From positions 150,487-214,486 of the forward strand of contig NZ_JACEZT010000011.1 of the NCBI RefSeq assembly GCF_014042345.1: a DNA stretch of 64,000 nt, in the 5' to 3' direction. Below, piece after piece: positions 43,399 through 51,920 of this stretch (position 1 is its first letter; every line of letters starts with the position of its first letter). The notes under the pieces are model-generated. The model did no database searches, was not told the origin of the DNA, and was given only the letters and a program-made list of their open reading frames with translations. Made by a program: the position numbers and the translations under genes. The stretch comes from Rugamonas brunnea. Lineage in GTDB: Bacteria > Pseudomonadota > Gammaproteobacteria > Burkholderiales > Burkholderiaceae_D.

Positions 43399-44451
43399 TT
43401 AGTTGACGCGGCGTTCCACGGTGATCTGTTCGATCTCGACGCGGCGGTTCGGCTCCAGGCACTTGATCAGCTCAGCGCGCTTTTGCTTCTTGTTGTCGCA
43501 CTTGACGACTGGCTGCTCCTCGCCCTTGCCGGCCGTGTTGATGCGGCTGGCGGCAACGCCCTTGCCCACCAGGTAAGCCTTGACGGCTTCGGCGCGGCGC
43601 AGCGACAGCGCGTGGTTGGATTTGCTGCTGCCCAGGCGGTCGGCGTAGCCGGTCACCACCACGTGTTCCACGCTGGCGTTCTCGTTGAGGAACTTGGCCA
43701 TGTCGTCCAGTTTGGGCTGGCCGGCGTGCAGCTTGTCGCTGCCGAAGTCGAACAGTTCGGTGGCCGACATCGTCACTTTTTCAAAGCGGGCGGGTGGTGG
43801 TGGCGGCGGTGCCACCGGTGCGGGTGGCGGCGGCGCCACTTCGGCCACCGGCTGCGGGGCCACCACGGGCGCCACAGGGACAGGGCGCGTGGCTGGCTTG
43901 CTGAACGCGTAGTTCAGGCCCACGGTCAGGTAGTAGTTGTTCGACTTGCTGGTGGCGAACTCGTTGCCGCGGATGAAGCCGTGCACGTCGCGCAGGTCGG
44001 CCTGCATAGCCCACTGGTCGTTCAGCGAGGCCTGGAAACCGAGGCCGGCGCTCAGGAACGGCGAGTTCTTCGACAACTGGCCCAGCGTGTTCAGGTTGGC
44101 CTTGTCATGCTCCATGCCGGCGCCCACCAGCACGAAGGGGCGGAAGGCGGAACGGGAGAACAGGTACAGGCCATCCACGCCGAAGGTGTTTTGCTGGTAG
44201 CGCTCGCCGTTGTCGCGGGAACGGGCGTAGGTGGTGCCCATCTGCACGTCCCAGTTGTCGCTCACGGCCTTGCCGAACTTGAGGCCGGCGCCGAAGCCAT
44301 GCTTGTCCACGCCGAAGTCGCCGTCAGGCTTGAAGGCGCTGACGCTGGGCTGGACGTACCAGGACGGATTGATCGCCTCGTCGGCGGCAAGGGCGGAGAA
44401 GGAGGCGCACAGGGCGAGTGCCGCCAGCGCGATTTTCTTGGATTTCAACAT
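43399..44451 (-). CDS. ompA: OmpA family outer membrane protein
   Basis: A 350-residue porin-like protein. A signal peptide (cleavage near SALA, about 23) precedes an eight-stranded beta-barrel (about 30-195), a Pro/Ala hinge (about 196-230) and a C-terminal OmpA-like peptidoglycan-binding domain with FDFGSDKL, VTGYADRLG and NRRVEIE. An extra Cys pair (CDNKK / CLEPN) in that domain is typical of beta-proteobacterial OmpA. ATG 44451 follows GGGAAA. The gene diverges from nirK. Confidence 0.93.
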   Translation of the reverse strand: MLKSKKIALAALALCASFSALAADEAINPSWYVQPSVSAFKPDGDFGVDKHGFGAGLKFGKAVSDNWDVQMGTTYARSRDNGERYQQNTFGVDGLYLFSRSAFRPFVLVGAGMEHDKANLNTLGQLSKNSPFLSAGLGFQASLNDQWAMQADLRDVHGFIRGNEFATSKSNNYYLTVGLNYAFSKPATRPVPVAPVVAPQPVAEVAPPPPAPVAPPPPPPARFEKVTMSATELFDFGSDKLHAGQPKLDDMAKFLNENASVEHVVVTGYADRLGSSKSNHALSLRRAEAVKAYLVGKGVAASRINTAGKGEEQPVVKCDNKKQKRAELIKCLEPNRRVEIEQITVERRVN

Positions 44452-44579
44452 GTGGTTTCCCATTCTTAAATATTGTGGCTGTTTGTCATGCCCAGTCCGC
44501 GGCGGGCGGCTGCCCTGCTTGCGGCTTGGTTAATGACTAAACGAAATCCAAACATTTCAGGTAGACAAGGTTTTATTTG

Positions 44580-44603
44580 AAAGATGTAATAGATTGTATC
44601 TTT
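44580..44603. promoter_or_regulatory. AAAGAT...ATCTTT inverted repeat (NsrR-like candidate)
   Basis: Arms AAAGAT and ATCTTT are separated by 12 nt. The inner bases AAGATGTAAT / ATTGTATCTT resemble the NsrR (NO-sensor) half-sites AAGATGCATT / AATGCATCTT with a few mismatches, but the centre is 1 nt short of the usual 23-nt site. It lies upstream of nirK, where NsrR commonly acts. Confidence 0.35.
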
Positions 44604-44646
44604 GACGCCGCCACCGCCCCTCTGAACGGCTTGATTTGTTGCCAAT

Positions 44647-44660
44647 TTGATCTGGGTCAA
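44647..44660. promoter_or_regulatory. FNR/Anr box, distal, upstream of nirK
   Basis: TTGATCTGGGTCAA matches with one mismatch. Its centre is 53 bp from the proximal box, about five helix turns, so two dimers could bind the same face. Confidence 0.72.
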
Positions 44661-44678
44661 CTATTTTCCATATACCAT

Positions 44679-44690
44679 CAGGTATACCTG
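44679..44690. promoter_or_regulatory. 12-bp perfect palindrome between the two FNR boxes
   Basis: CAGGTATACCTG reads the same on both strands, and an overlapping TATACC-ATCA-GGTATA inverted repeat spans 44671-44686. The bound factor, if any, is unknown. Confidence 0.35.
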
Positions 44691-44699
44691 TAGCAGTCT

Positions 44700-44713
44700 T
44701 TGACACGCATCAA
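44700..44713 (+). promoter_or_regulatory. FNR/Anr box, proximal, upstream of nirK
   Basis: TTGACACGCATCAA matches with one mismatch and sits 84 nt before the nirK start. TATTAT at 44731-44736 is the probable -10, giving a near class II position. Confidence 0.75.
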
Positions 44714-44797
44714 GACCGACGTTGTAGAAATATTATTTGAATGCTTCCCAACGAATCCGGCGCTGCCAGGCCGGGACTATAAGAAAAGGGTATCGCC

Positions 44798-46294
44798 ATG
44801 CAAACTTCCACCTTGTCCTTGTCTACCCTGCTACGCGCCGCCGGACTATGCGCAGCGTTGATGGCCGGGCTGCCCTCGGTCCACGCGGCCGAAGCCAGCA
44901 AATATCCTGGCGACTTCGGCCCGCCCCAGGGCGCACCGATCACGGCCGTGCTGACCAGCCCGCCCATGGTGCCGCCGCCCACCAACCGCCACTATCCGGC
45001 CAAGGTCATCGTGAACCTGGAAGTGGTGGAAAAGCAGATGCCGATCTCGGAAGGCGTCACGTACACGTTCTGGACCTTCGGCGGCTCCGTGCCGGGCAGC
45101 TTCATCCGTGTGCGCCAGGGTGACACGGTGGAGTTCCACCTCAAGAACCATCCGTCCAGCAAGATGCCCCACAACATAGACCTGCACGGCGTGACGGGCC
45201 CGGGCGGCGGCGCCGCCTCCAGCTTCACCGCGCCAGGCCATGAATCGCAATTCACGTTCAAGGCGCTCAACGAGGGCATCTATGTGTACCACTGCGCCAC
45301 GGCGCCGGTCGGCATGCACGTGGCCAACGGCATGTATGGCCTGATCCTGGTGGAACCGCCGGAAGGCTTGCCGCCCGTCGACCACGAGTACTACGTGATG
45401 CAGGGTGACTTCTACACCACCGGCAAATACCGCGAAAAAGGCTTGCAGCCGTTCGACATGGAAAAAGCCATCGACGAGAAGCCCACCTACGTGCTGTTCA
45501 ACGGCGCCGAGGGCGCGCTCACGGGCGACAACGCGATCAAGGCCAAGACCAACGAATCGGTGCGCCTGTTCATCGGCAATGGCGGCCCCAACATGGTGTC
45601 CAGCTTCCACGTGATCGGCGCCATCTTCGACCGGGTGCGCTTCGAAGGCGGCACCAACAGCCAGACCAACGTCCAGACCACGCTGATTCCGGCCGGCGGC
45701 GCCGCCATCGCGGAATTCACCACCAAGGTGCCGGGCAGTTATGTGATGGTGGACCACTCGATCTTCCGCGCGTTCAACAAGGGCGCGCTGGCCATCCTCA
45801 AGGTGGACGGCCCTGAAGACAAGACCATCTACTCCGGCAAGGAAGTTGACTCCGTCTACCTGGGCGACCGCGCCGCGCCCAACCTGAAAGCCGTCGCGAC
45901 GGCCACGGCCGCCGCCGCCAGTGGCAACCTGACCGTGCAAGAACAGAGCAACGCCGGCAAGGCGCTGTTCGCCGGTACATGCTCGGTCTGCCACCAGGCC
46001 AATGGCGAGGGCTTGCCGGGCGTGTTCCCGCCACTGGCCAAGTCCGATTTCCTGAACGCCGATCCCAAGCGCGCCGTGGGCATTGTGCTGCACGGCCTGA
46101 CGGGCAAGGTCCAGGTGAACGGCAAGCAGTATGACTCGGTGATGCCTCCGATGAACCAGTTGAACGACGACGAGGTGGCCAACATCCTGACCTACGTGCT
46201 CAACAGCTGGGACAACAAGGGCGGCCAGATCAAGGCTGCCGACGTCAAGGCAGCCCGCGCCAAGCCGGCACCCAAGGCACAGGCTGGCCACTAA
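44798..46294 (+). CDS. nirK: Copper nitrite reductase NirK (AniA type) with fused cytochrome c domain
   Basis: A 498-residue periplasmic enzyme that reduces nitrite to NO. The signal peptide ends near VHA (residue 30). Two cupredoxin domains carry type 1 copper ligands His125, Cys166, His174 and Met179 and type 2 ligands His130, His165 and His320, with catalytic Asp128 and His271. [10 protein letters not shown] is the short AniA-type loop. A Ala-rich linker (about 364-378) leads to a C-terminal cytochrome c domain with CSVCH (395-399), which probably supplies electrons. It heads the nirK-nirV-SCO operon. ATG 44798 has AAGGG at 8 nt. Confidence 0.95.
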   Translation: MQTSTLSLSTLLRAAGLCAALMAGLPSVHAAEASKYPGDFGPPQGAPITAVLTSPPMVPPPTNRHYPAKVIVNLEVVEKQMPISEGVTYTFWTFGGSVPGSFIRVRQGDTVEFHLKNHPSSKMPHNIDLHGVTGPGGGAASSFTAPGHESQFTFKALNEGIYVYHCATAPVGMHVANGMYGLILVEPPEGLPPVDHEYYVMQGDFYTTGKYREKGLQPFDMEKAIDEKPTYVLFNGAEGALTGDNAIKAKTNESVRLFIGNGGPNMVSSFHVIGAIFDRVRFEGGTNSQTNVQTTLIPAGGAAIAEFTTKVPGSYVMVDHSIFRAFNKGALAILKVDGPEDKTIYSGKEVDSVYLGDRAAPNLKAVATATAAAASGNLTVQEQSNAGKALFAGTCSVCHQANGEGLPGVFPPLAKSDFLNADPKRAVGIVLHGLTGKVQVNGKQYDSVMPPMNQLNDDEVANILTYVLNSWDNKGGQIKAADVKAARAKPAPKAQAGH

Positions 46295-46307
46295 CGCGGG
46301 TCGCGAC

Positions 46308-47108
46308 GTGAAGCTGCCACTGACAAGCAAGCTCCTCCCCATGCTGGCCGCAGCGCTGCTGGCATGGGGAGGCGACGCCGGCGCGGCCGATTATGTGGCT
46401 GTGCCGGCGGGCCGGCTTGTCACCGTGCTCTCGGGCGGAAACGCGGGCAACCCGCCCGTCAAGGTGGACCGCTTCGCCATGCGCAGCGAACCGGTCACCA
46501 ATGGCGAGTTCCAGGCCTTCCTCGCCGCGCACCCGGAATGGCAACGGGGCACGGCGCCGCCCATCTTCGTCGACGCCAATTACCTGCGCCAGTACGAGGC
46601 CGCCGACGCCGCTGACGCCGGCGATCTCGGCAAACAACCGGTCACCAACGTCAGCTGGTTCGCGGCGCAAGCCTTTTGCGAAAGCGAACAAGCCCGGCTG
46701 CCCACCTGGTATGAGTGGGAATACGTGGCGGCGGCCGACGAGCACCGGCGCGACGCGCGCAAGGACCCGGCCTGGCGCGCCCGCATCCTGGCCTGGTATT
46801 CACAGGCGTCGAACGGCAGCCACGGACCGATCGGCGGCAAACCGAACTTCTATGGCATCCGCGACATGCACGGCCTGATCTGGGAATGGGTCGATGATTT
46901 CAACGCCCTGCTGGTGAGCGCCGACAGCCGTGACCAGGGCGACCCGGAGAAGCTGCAATACTGCGGCGCCGGCGCCATCAGCCTGCAAGACCGCGACAAT
47001 TTCGCCATCCTGATGCGGGTGGCGCTGCTGTCCTCGCTCAAAGGCGCCGACAGCACCAACGACCTGGGCTTTCGCTGCGCGCGTAGCCTGACCAAGGAAA
47101 AGAAATGA
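46308..47108 (+). CDS. nirV: NirV-like formylglycine-generating-enzyme family protein
   Basis: A 266-residue secreted protein with a signal peptide (to about AGAA, residue 27) and a SUMF1/FGE fold: VPAGRLVTVLSGG, PVTNGEFQAFLAAHPEW, PVTNVSWFAAQAFCESEQARLPTWYEWEYVA and GLIWEWVDDFN (each quoted in part). It matches NirV, the SUMF1-type protein encoded next to nirK in Rhodobacter sphaeroides. Its exact role is not known. A Cys lies in YCGAG and another at FRCAR. It lies 13 nt after nirK and overlaps the SCO gene by 4 nt. Confidence 0.88.
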   Translation: MKLPLTSKLLPMLAAALLAWGGDAGAADYVAVPAGRLVTVLSGGNAGNPPVKVDRFAMRSEPVTNGEFQAFLAAHPEWQRGTAPPIFVDANYLRQYEAADAADAGDLGKQPVTNVSWFAAQAFCESEQARLPTWYEWEYVAAADEHRRDARKDPAWRARILAWYSQASNGSHGPIGGKPNFYGIRDMHGLIWEWVDDFNALLVSADSRDQGDPEKLQYCGAGAISLQDRDNFAILMRVALLSSLKGADSTNDLGFRCARSLTKEKK

Positions 47109-47728
47109 ACACCACGCTCCGCACCCATCTGTCCGCCCTGCTGCTGTCGTCCTGGTGCGCGCTGGCCCTGCCCGCGTCGGCCACGGATGCGCCAGCGGCC
47201 CCGGCACCGGCATCGGCCTTGCCGGCCACCTCGCTCTACCAACTGCCCGCCACCCTGAACAACCAGGATGGCAAGCCGTTCAAGCTGCGCGACCTGCGCG
47301 GCCACCCGGTGCTGGTCAGCATGTTCTACAACTCGTGCGAATTCGTCTGCCCGATGCTGATCGACACCATGCGCCAGACGCAGGCGGCGCTGGACCAGGA
47401 CACCCGCGACCGCCTCTCCATGCTGCTGATCACGTTCGATCCCGCACGCGACGATCTCAAGGCGCTCAAGAAGGTGGCGCGCCAGCGCGAACTGGACCCG
47501 AGCCACTGGACCGTGGCCCGCACAGACGCGGCCAGCGTGCGCAAGATCGCGGCCACGCTCGATATCCAGTATCGCCGGCTGGAGAGCGGCGAATACAACC
47601 ACACCACGGTGCTGGTGCTGCTCGACGGCGATGGCCGGGTGCTGGGCCGCACCGGCAAGATCGGCGCGGTCGATCCCGAGTTCGTCAAACTGATCAAGGA
47701 TACGGTGGCGGCGCCGGCGGCGCACTGA
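47105..47728 (+). CDS. SCO1/SenC family copper chaperone
   Basis: A 207-residue thioredoxin-fold protein with an N-terminal signal (about 1-27). The copper/redox motif CEFVC (Cys78, Cys82) and the distal His166 (EYNHTTV) are present, as needed for SCO copper binding. SCO proteins load CuA of cytochrome oxidases; here the operon position suggests copper delivery to NirK, which is inference. It ends 43 nt before a strong terminator. Confidence 0.9.
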   Translation: MNTTLRTHLSALLLSSWCALALPASATDAPAAPAPASALPATSLYQLPATLNNQDGKPFKLRDLRGHPVLVSMFYNSCEFVCPMLIDTMRQTQAALDQDTRDRLSMLLITFDPARDDLKALKKVARQRELDPSHWTVARTDAASVRKIAATLDIQYRRLESGEYNHTTVLVLLDGDGRVLGRTGKIGAVDPEFVKLIKDTVAAPAAH

Positions 47729-47770
47729 TTCGTGCGCAGCATTGCCCGCATCAATTTGCGGGCGCCAATG

Positions 47771-47803
47771 AAAAAAGGCTTGCGTTTGCGCGCAAGCCTT
47801 TTT
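47771..47803. terminator. Bidirectional rho-independent terminator
   Basis: A stem GGCTTGCG / CGCAAGCC (47777-47784, 47791-47798) is flanked by A and T tracts on both sides. It serves the SCO gene from the left and tRNA-Val copy 1 from the right. Confidence 0.9.
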
Positions 47804-47808
47804 GTATT

Positions 47809-47902
47809 CTGGTGGGAAGTGCAAGTTTCGAACTTGCGACCCCTGCAGTGTGAATGCAGTGCTCTACCCCTGAGCTAACCTCCCGAAGCGGGGCGAATTA
47901 TC
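47809..47902. repeat. 94-nt direct repeat, copy 1 (tRNA-Val with promoter)
   Basis: This segment is identical to 49725-49818. It contains the whole tRNA-Val gene and the upstream leader including GATAAT on the minus strand. The two copies are 1916 bp apart, start to start, and bracket the gene at 47969-49558. Confidence 0.9.
47810..47884 (-). tRNA. tRNA-Val (anticodon CAC), copy 1
   Basis: A 75-nt cloverleaf: acceptor GGGAGGT/ACTTCCC (one G-U pair), D arm GCTC/GAGC, anticodon arm CTGCA-TTCACAC-TGCAG with anticodon CAC, TPsiC arm GCAAG-TTCGAAA-CTTGC, encoded CCA. It reads valine GTG codons. Confidence 0.95.
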
Positions 47903-47968
47903 ACACATAAACAGCCAGCTTGGGAAGACCATTTTTCAACATGACAGAAAAAAGTGTGGATCGCTGGC

Positions 47969-49558
47969 TTAAACGCCAGGTGCAGTGCCGTAAGCCTGTA
48001 ACGGCACCAGTCCTGCGACCTCCCGCAACTGCTGCTGACGACGCTGGATCTCATCGAGCGAGCGCGGGCGCTCCCCCTTCAGATCGGGCGCCAGCGCTTC
48101 CACCAGGTCGCGCTGCAAGCTGTGCTGGTTCGGCGTCGTGCGATCCGCGATCAGCTTGCCCATCGCATACTTCATCACGTGGGTAGATTGCTCGGCGGAC
48201 TGGCGCAACGAGGCCGTTTTCAGATGCCCCTGGTCATACGCCATCATGGCGTCCGAACTGGCGTTGTCGTCGATCTGGTAATAATCATAGTTTTGATCTT
48301 CGGGGCCGCCGTCGAGGCGCAACTGGCCGCCCGGCACGGCGGGCATGTGGTAGCTGGCGCTCAGTTGCGAACGCTGATGCTGGGCGATAAAGCGATTGCC
48401 CTGGCTGCGCCCGCCGATGCTCGTGCTTTGCGAGACCTGATACGAAAAACCATCGTGCTCGGCGGGACGCATGCGGTTGACCGACTTCGACGTTTGCGTA
48501 ATCCCCGCATCGAAATCAGCCAGGCCCGTCAGCAGCGCATGGTCCTCGCCGGACAGTGTGAGCCCGCCCACACCGGCGCCCTGCGTCGCCGGCACGCTGG
48601 CCGCGTCATAGCCGCTGTTCATCTCAGCGAACGCATCTTTGAACATCGCCACCAGTGACGCATCGCCATGGCCGCGCGCAGCAGCAAGGTCAACCTGCTG
48701 CAAATAGCTGCCCACGGCCGCAGCCTGCTGCGCCTTGTTGCCCAGGGCCGCGATCTGGCTCATGTCGACGTTGACGTTCACAGCGCCGGCAGCGCCGCTG
48801 AAGCTGACTTTGCGATGCGCGCCGTCCGCATGCAAGTCCAGCGTTTGCGTGGTTTCCGGTTCGGTCGCCACCTTGACCACGCTGTGCAGGTCCACCGACG
48901 CCAGCACGGCCGGATCGAATTGCAGCATACCGCCCAGCTTCAGTTGCGGCGGACTCTGGGCGATGCCATCCACCGCCTCCTGGAATGCGTCCGACAGTTT
49001 GGCGAGCGCGGCGCGTTCGGCCGGATTCAGCGTGCCGGTGGTCTTCATCTGCACGGCCAGGCCATCGTCACCGCTGTCGAGCGTTAACGACACTTGCGCG
49101 CCACTGGTGGTGGCAATACTGAGCGCAATCCGATTGTCGCCCTGGCCGTGTGCGACGGGCTTGGCCAATGCGGCTGCCGCCGCCGGCGAATACAGTTCGG
49201 CGCCGTTGCGCGGCTGACGCGCCGACTGCGTGATATCGGCGCCATCACCATAGAAACGCGCCAGCAAGGCGCTGCCCAGGCCATGCAGCCGCCCGGCCAG
49301 CGATGGCTGGAAAAAGTTGCGAGCAAGCAGGGAAGTGATTTTGTCGCGCGCGGGCGATTCCCACTGCAAAGGCGTGGCGTCCGGATCCGGACCTTGTACC
49401 GCGTCCTGACGGATGGCGGCAAGGCCTTCAGGACTGAGCTTGACGCCGCCGGCGGGCGCCGCAGGGGCAGCGGCAGGAAGCGCTTGCTCCACGGCCAAAG
49501 CGGCCGATGGCGCGTAGGCCGCCGAACGGCCGGTGGGTGATACGACGAGGTTGGGCAT
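47969..49558 (-). CDS. Hypothetical protein between two tRNA-Val copies
   Basis: A 529-residue protein not recognised. The N-terminal part is Ala/Pro-rich (1-45). The middle is rich in Ala, Gln, Thr and Asp with repeating amphipathic stretches (TLDSGDDGLAVQMKTTGTL; TLDLHADGAHRKVSF). The C-terminal third is Ser/Gln/Tyr-rich (DQNYDYYQIDDNASSD) and ends in a Glu/Arg/Gln-rich helix (DEIQRRQQQLREV). No signal peptide, membrane helix or catalytic motif is clear. ATG 49558 lacks a clear ribosome site. It is an isolated monocistronic gene framed by two tRNA repeats. A secreted or adhesion-like role cannot be shown. Confidence 0.75.
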   Translation of the reverse strand: MPNLVVSPTGRSAAYAPSAALAVEQALPAAAPAAPAGGVKLSPEGLAAIRQDAVQGPDPDATPLQWESPARDKITSLLARNFFQPSLAGRLHGLGSALLARFYGDGADITQSARQPRNGAELYSPAAAAALAKPVAHGQGDNRIALSIATTSGAQVSLTLDSGDDGLAVQMKTTGTLNPAERAALAKLSDAFQEAVDGIAQSPPQLKLGGMLQFDPAVLASVDLHSVVKVATEPETTQTLDLHADGAHRKVSFSGAAGAVNVNVDMSQIAALGNKAQQAAAVGSYLQQVDLAAARGHGDASLVAMFKDAFAEMNSGYDAASVPATQGAGVGGLTLSGEDHALLTGLADFDAGITQTSKSVNRMRPAEHDGFSYQVSQSTSIGGRSQGNRFIAQHQRSQLSASYHMPAVPGGQLRLDGGPEDQNYDYYQIDDNASSDAMMAYDQGHLKTASLRQSAEQSTHVMKYAMGKLIADRTTPNQHSLQRDLVEALAPDLKGERPRSLDEIQRRQQQLREVAGLVPLQAYGTAPGV

Positions 49559-49680
49559 GCGCAGGGAGCCGGTAGAGGTTGATGGAGGGTGACTTTAAAT
49601 CAATTGTTCCATTATAACTACGTGGCACGCACTGAATTCTCAAGCATTCTCCCCTCGCGCGAGGCGCGCCGCCCAAAACA

Positions 49681-49713
49681 AAAAAGGCTTACGAGTATTC
49701 TCGTAAGCCTTTT
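49681..49713. terminator. Rho-independent terminator beside tRNA-Val copy 2
   Basis: A 14-bp stem AAAAGGCTTACGAG / CTCGTAAGCCTTTT with loop TATT. It is the counterpart of the terminator at 47771-47803 but differs in sequence. It terminates tRNA copy 2 on the minus strand. Confidence 0.9.
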
Positions 49714-49724
49714 CGTCTTGAATC

Positions 49725-49818
49725 CTGGTGGGAAGTGCAAGTTTCGAACTTGCGACCCCTGCAGTGTGAATGCAGTGCTCTACCCCTGAGCTAACCTCCC
49801 GAAGCGGGGCGAATTATC
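49725..49818. repeat. 94-nt direct repeat, copy 2 (tRNA-Val with promoter)
   Basis: Identical to 47809-47902. Outside this block the flanks diverge. Confidence 0.9.
49726..49800 (-). tRNA. tRNA-Val (anticodon CAC), copy 2
   Basis: A 75-nt tRNA identical to the copy at 47810-47884, with anticodon CAC and encoded CCA. It lies 69 nt downstream of dnaQ on the same strand. Confidence 0.95.
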
Positions 49819-49869
49819 GCATACAACTTTAGGAAAATGGAAGGGTTGCAGCGAAAATTCCCTAAAATT

Positions 49870-50586
49870 TCACGCTGCGGCCGGCGGGGCGCTCAAGGCG
49901 CGCCAGATGCAGCTGCCTTTGACGGCCTTGTCCAGCCCGTTCAAGGTATCCTCGTGGGCCGCCAGTTCGGCTTCCGAGGCAGGCACGACGATGATGTCGG
50001 CCAGCGCCACCTGTTCCAGGCTGGCGCCGCCCGCGCTCACTTCTTCCTCCACATCCATGCCCAGACTGTTCTGGCCGCGTGTCATGGCCAGGTAGACGTC
50101 GGCCAGCAGCTCCGCGTCCAGCAATGCGCCGTGCAATTTGCGGTGCGAGTTCGACACGCCATAGCGGTCGCACAGCGCGTCCAGCGAGTTGCGCTTGCCC
50201 GGATGCAGTTCCTTGGCCTGCACCAGCGTGTCGATCACCTTGCCCACGTGGTCGGTAAAGTCCGGCAGGTTCAGGCGCTTGAATTCGTGGTTCAGGAAGC
50301 CCAGGTCGAACGGCGCGTTGTGGATGATGACTTCGGCCCCGGCCACGTAGGCGCGCAACTCCTCGACGATCTCATGGAACTTGGGCTTGTCGCTCAGGAA
50401 CTCGGTCGTCAGGCCGTGGACGTTCAATGCGCCCTCTTCCGAATCGCGCTCCGGGTTGATGTAGACGTGGTAGTTATTACCCGTCAACATGCGGTTGTGC
50501 AATTCGACACAGCCGATTTCGATGATGCGGTTGCCCAGTTTGGGATTGATGCCGGTGGTTTCGGTATCGAGTACGATTTGACGCAT
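49870..50586 (-). CDS. dnaQ: DNA polymerase III epsilon subunit (3'-5' proofreading exonuclease)
   Basis: A 238-residue DEDDh exonuclease. Motif ExoI is DTETTG (Asp7, Glu9), ExoII has HNAPFDLGF with its Asp, and ExoIII ends with HGALLDAELLADVYL. The C-terminal segment that binds the alpha subunit is present. It lies 83 nt downstream of rnhA, a usual arrangement, and 69 nt before tRNA-Val copy 2. Confidence 0.96.
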   Translation of the reverse strand: MRQIVLDTETTGINPKLGNRIIEIGCVELHNRMLTGNNYHVYINPERDSEEGALNVHGLTTEFLSDKPKFHEIVEELRAYVAGAEVIIHNAPFDLGFLNHEFKRLNLPDFTDHVGKVIDTLVQAKELHPGKRNSLDALCDRYGVSNSHRKLHGALLDAELLADVYLAMTRGQNSLGMDVEEEVSAGGASLEQVALADIIVVPASEAELAAHEDTLNGLDKAVKGSCIWRALSAPPAAA

Positions 50587-50669
50587 GAGGTCTGCCTGAA
50601 TGAACGGTTGCTGAAGCGAGCCGCGCAGTATAACAAAGCGCGGCCCGGCGCTGGCGCGGACGCGCTTGC

Positions 50670-51113
50670 CTAGCGCTTGTTGCGCACGGAATCCACGCCA
50701 CGGTTGGCCAGCATGTCGGCCCGCTCATTGCCGGGGTGGCCATTGTGGCCGCGCACCCAGCGCCATTCGACCTGGTGCACGGCCTGGGCCGCGTCCAGCG
50801 CCTTCCACAAATCCTCGTTCTTGACCGGCTCCTTGGCCGCCGTCTTCCAGCCGCGCGCCTTCCAGCCGTGTATCCACTCGCTGATGCCTTTTTGCACATA
50901 CTGGCTGTCCGTGTACAGCGTCACGGCGCAAGGGCGCTTGAGCGCGTTGAGCGCCTCGATCACGGCCTGCAATTCCATGCGGTTATTGGTGGTATTCAAC
51001 GCGCCGCCGAAAATTTCCTTTTCTGCCCCGTCGGCCACCATCAATGCGCCCCAGCCGCCCGTGCCGGGGTTACCCTTGCATGCGCCATCGGCAAAAATAT
51101 CGACTTTATCCAT
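50670..51113 (-). CDS. rnhA: Ribonuclease HI
   Basis: A 147-residue RNase HI that cuts RNA in RNA-DNA hybrids. Active-site acids are visible as Asp in [11 protein letters not shown], Glu in [13 protein letters not shown], Asp in YTDSQYV and Asp in NERADMLAN. It overlaps the upstream methyltransferase gene by 8 nt, so they are coupled. Confidence 0.96.
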   Translation of the reverse strand: MDKVDIFADGACKGNPGTGGWGALMVADGAEKEIFGGALNTTNNRMELQAVIEALNALKRPCAVTLYTDSQYVQKGISEWIHGWKARGWKTAAKEPVKNEDLWKALDAAQAVHQVEWRWVRGHNGHPGNERADMLANRGVDSVRNKR

Positions 51114-51900
51114 CCTGCTGTTTCCGCCTCTTGTTGGTTACCGGCACGGCCACCGGGGCCGCCGCCGTTCGTTTGGTCCATGCCGGACCGATCAAATGCA
51201 TGCCTTTCACGCGCTTGATGGCCTGCACGATATACACGCCGCCCAGATACGGCCACCAGCGCGCGCCCGCATTATCCATGAAGGCGTAGCGGTGCAGCCA
51301 CTTTTCCGTGCGACAGGCGGGCGCGTAGCAGCCGAAGTGGCTCTGGCTGGCGCCCAGATTCAATAATTTTAACCAGTCGCGCATGCGTGGCATAGAGATC
51401 AGCTCCTGCGCCCGCGGCAGGAAATCGGACCCGGTCACCCGCCCCACCGCCTGACGCGCGCCCCACAGGCTGGCCGGGTTGAAGCCGCAGATGATGACCT
51501 GCCCTTCCGGTATCAGCACCCGCTCCACCTCACGCAGCACCTGGTGCGGTTCAGGGGAAAATTCCAGCACATGGGGCAGCACGACGAGGTCGATGCTTTG
51601 CGACGCGAACGGCAGTTCCGTGTAGTCGAGCGCCACGGCCACCTGGCGCGGCACATCTTCCGGCGCGGCGCCCACGCTGCGCGGGCGCACGCGGTTGTCG
51701 GCCAGCCACTGGTAAGGCATACGGTTGGCCGCCAGCGCATTAATTTGCGGCATGCCGATCTGCAGGGCATTGAAACCGAAGATATCCGCCGTCAGATTAT
51801 CGAGGCAGGTTTGTTCCCACTCACACAAGTACCTGCCTGCCGGGGTTTGCAGCCAGCCGTCCAGCGCTATAATGGATTGGTCGGATGCAGCGTTATCCAT
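51106..51900 (-). CDS. SAM-dependent methyltransferase-like protein (Methyltransf_11 type)
   Basis: A 264-residue protein with a class I methyltransferase fold. The usual glycine-rich motif I is degenerate (NALQIGMPQ), while the post-motif [24 protein letters not shown] is well conserved. A C-terminal basic tail (TNKRRKQ) follows. The gene next to rnhA and gloB is common in proteobacteria; its substrate is unknown. ATG 51900 is only 20 nt from the divergent gloB start. Confidence 0.82.
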   Translation of the reverse strand: MDNAASDQSIIALDGWLQTPAGRYLCEWEQTCLDNLTADIFGFNALQIGMPQINALAANRMPYQWLADNRVRPRSVGAAPEDVPRQVAVALDYTELPFASQSIDLVVLPHVLEFSPEPHQVLREVERVLIPEGQVIICGFNPASLWGARQAVGRVTGSDFLPRAQELISMPRMRDWLKLLNLGASQSHFGCYAPACRTEKWLHRYAFMDNAGARWWPYLGGVYIVQAIKRVKGMHLIGPAWTKRTAAAPVAVPVTNKRRKQQDG

Positions 51901-51920
51901 GCCTAGCCTTTCGTGACCCA

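Larger units (their letters stand above)
44452..44797. other. 346-nt ompA-nirK divergent intergenic region
   Basis: No gene is seen. It holds an inverted repeat (44580-44603), a first FNR box (44647-44660), a 12-bp perfect palindrome (44679-44690) and a second FNR box (44700-44713), then TATTAT at 44731-44736 as a likely nirK -10. This is a compound regulatory region. Confidence 0.75.

Noticed and set aside
47809..49818. A mobile element or integron between the tRNA copies
   Set aside because: No integrase, transposase, terminal inverted repeats or attC-like sites were found; the repeat is the tRNA itself with its promoter.
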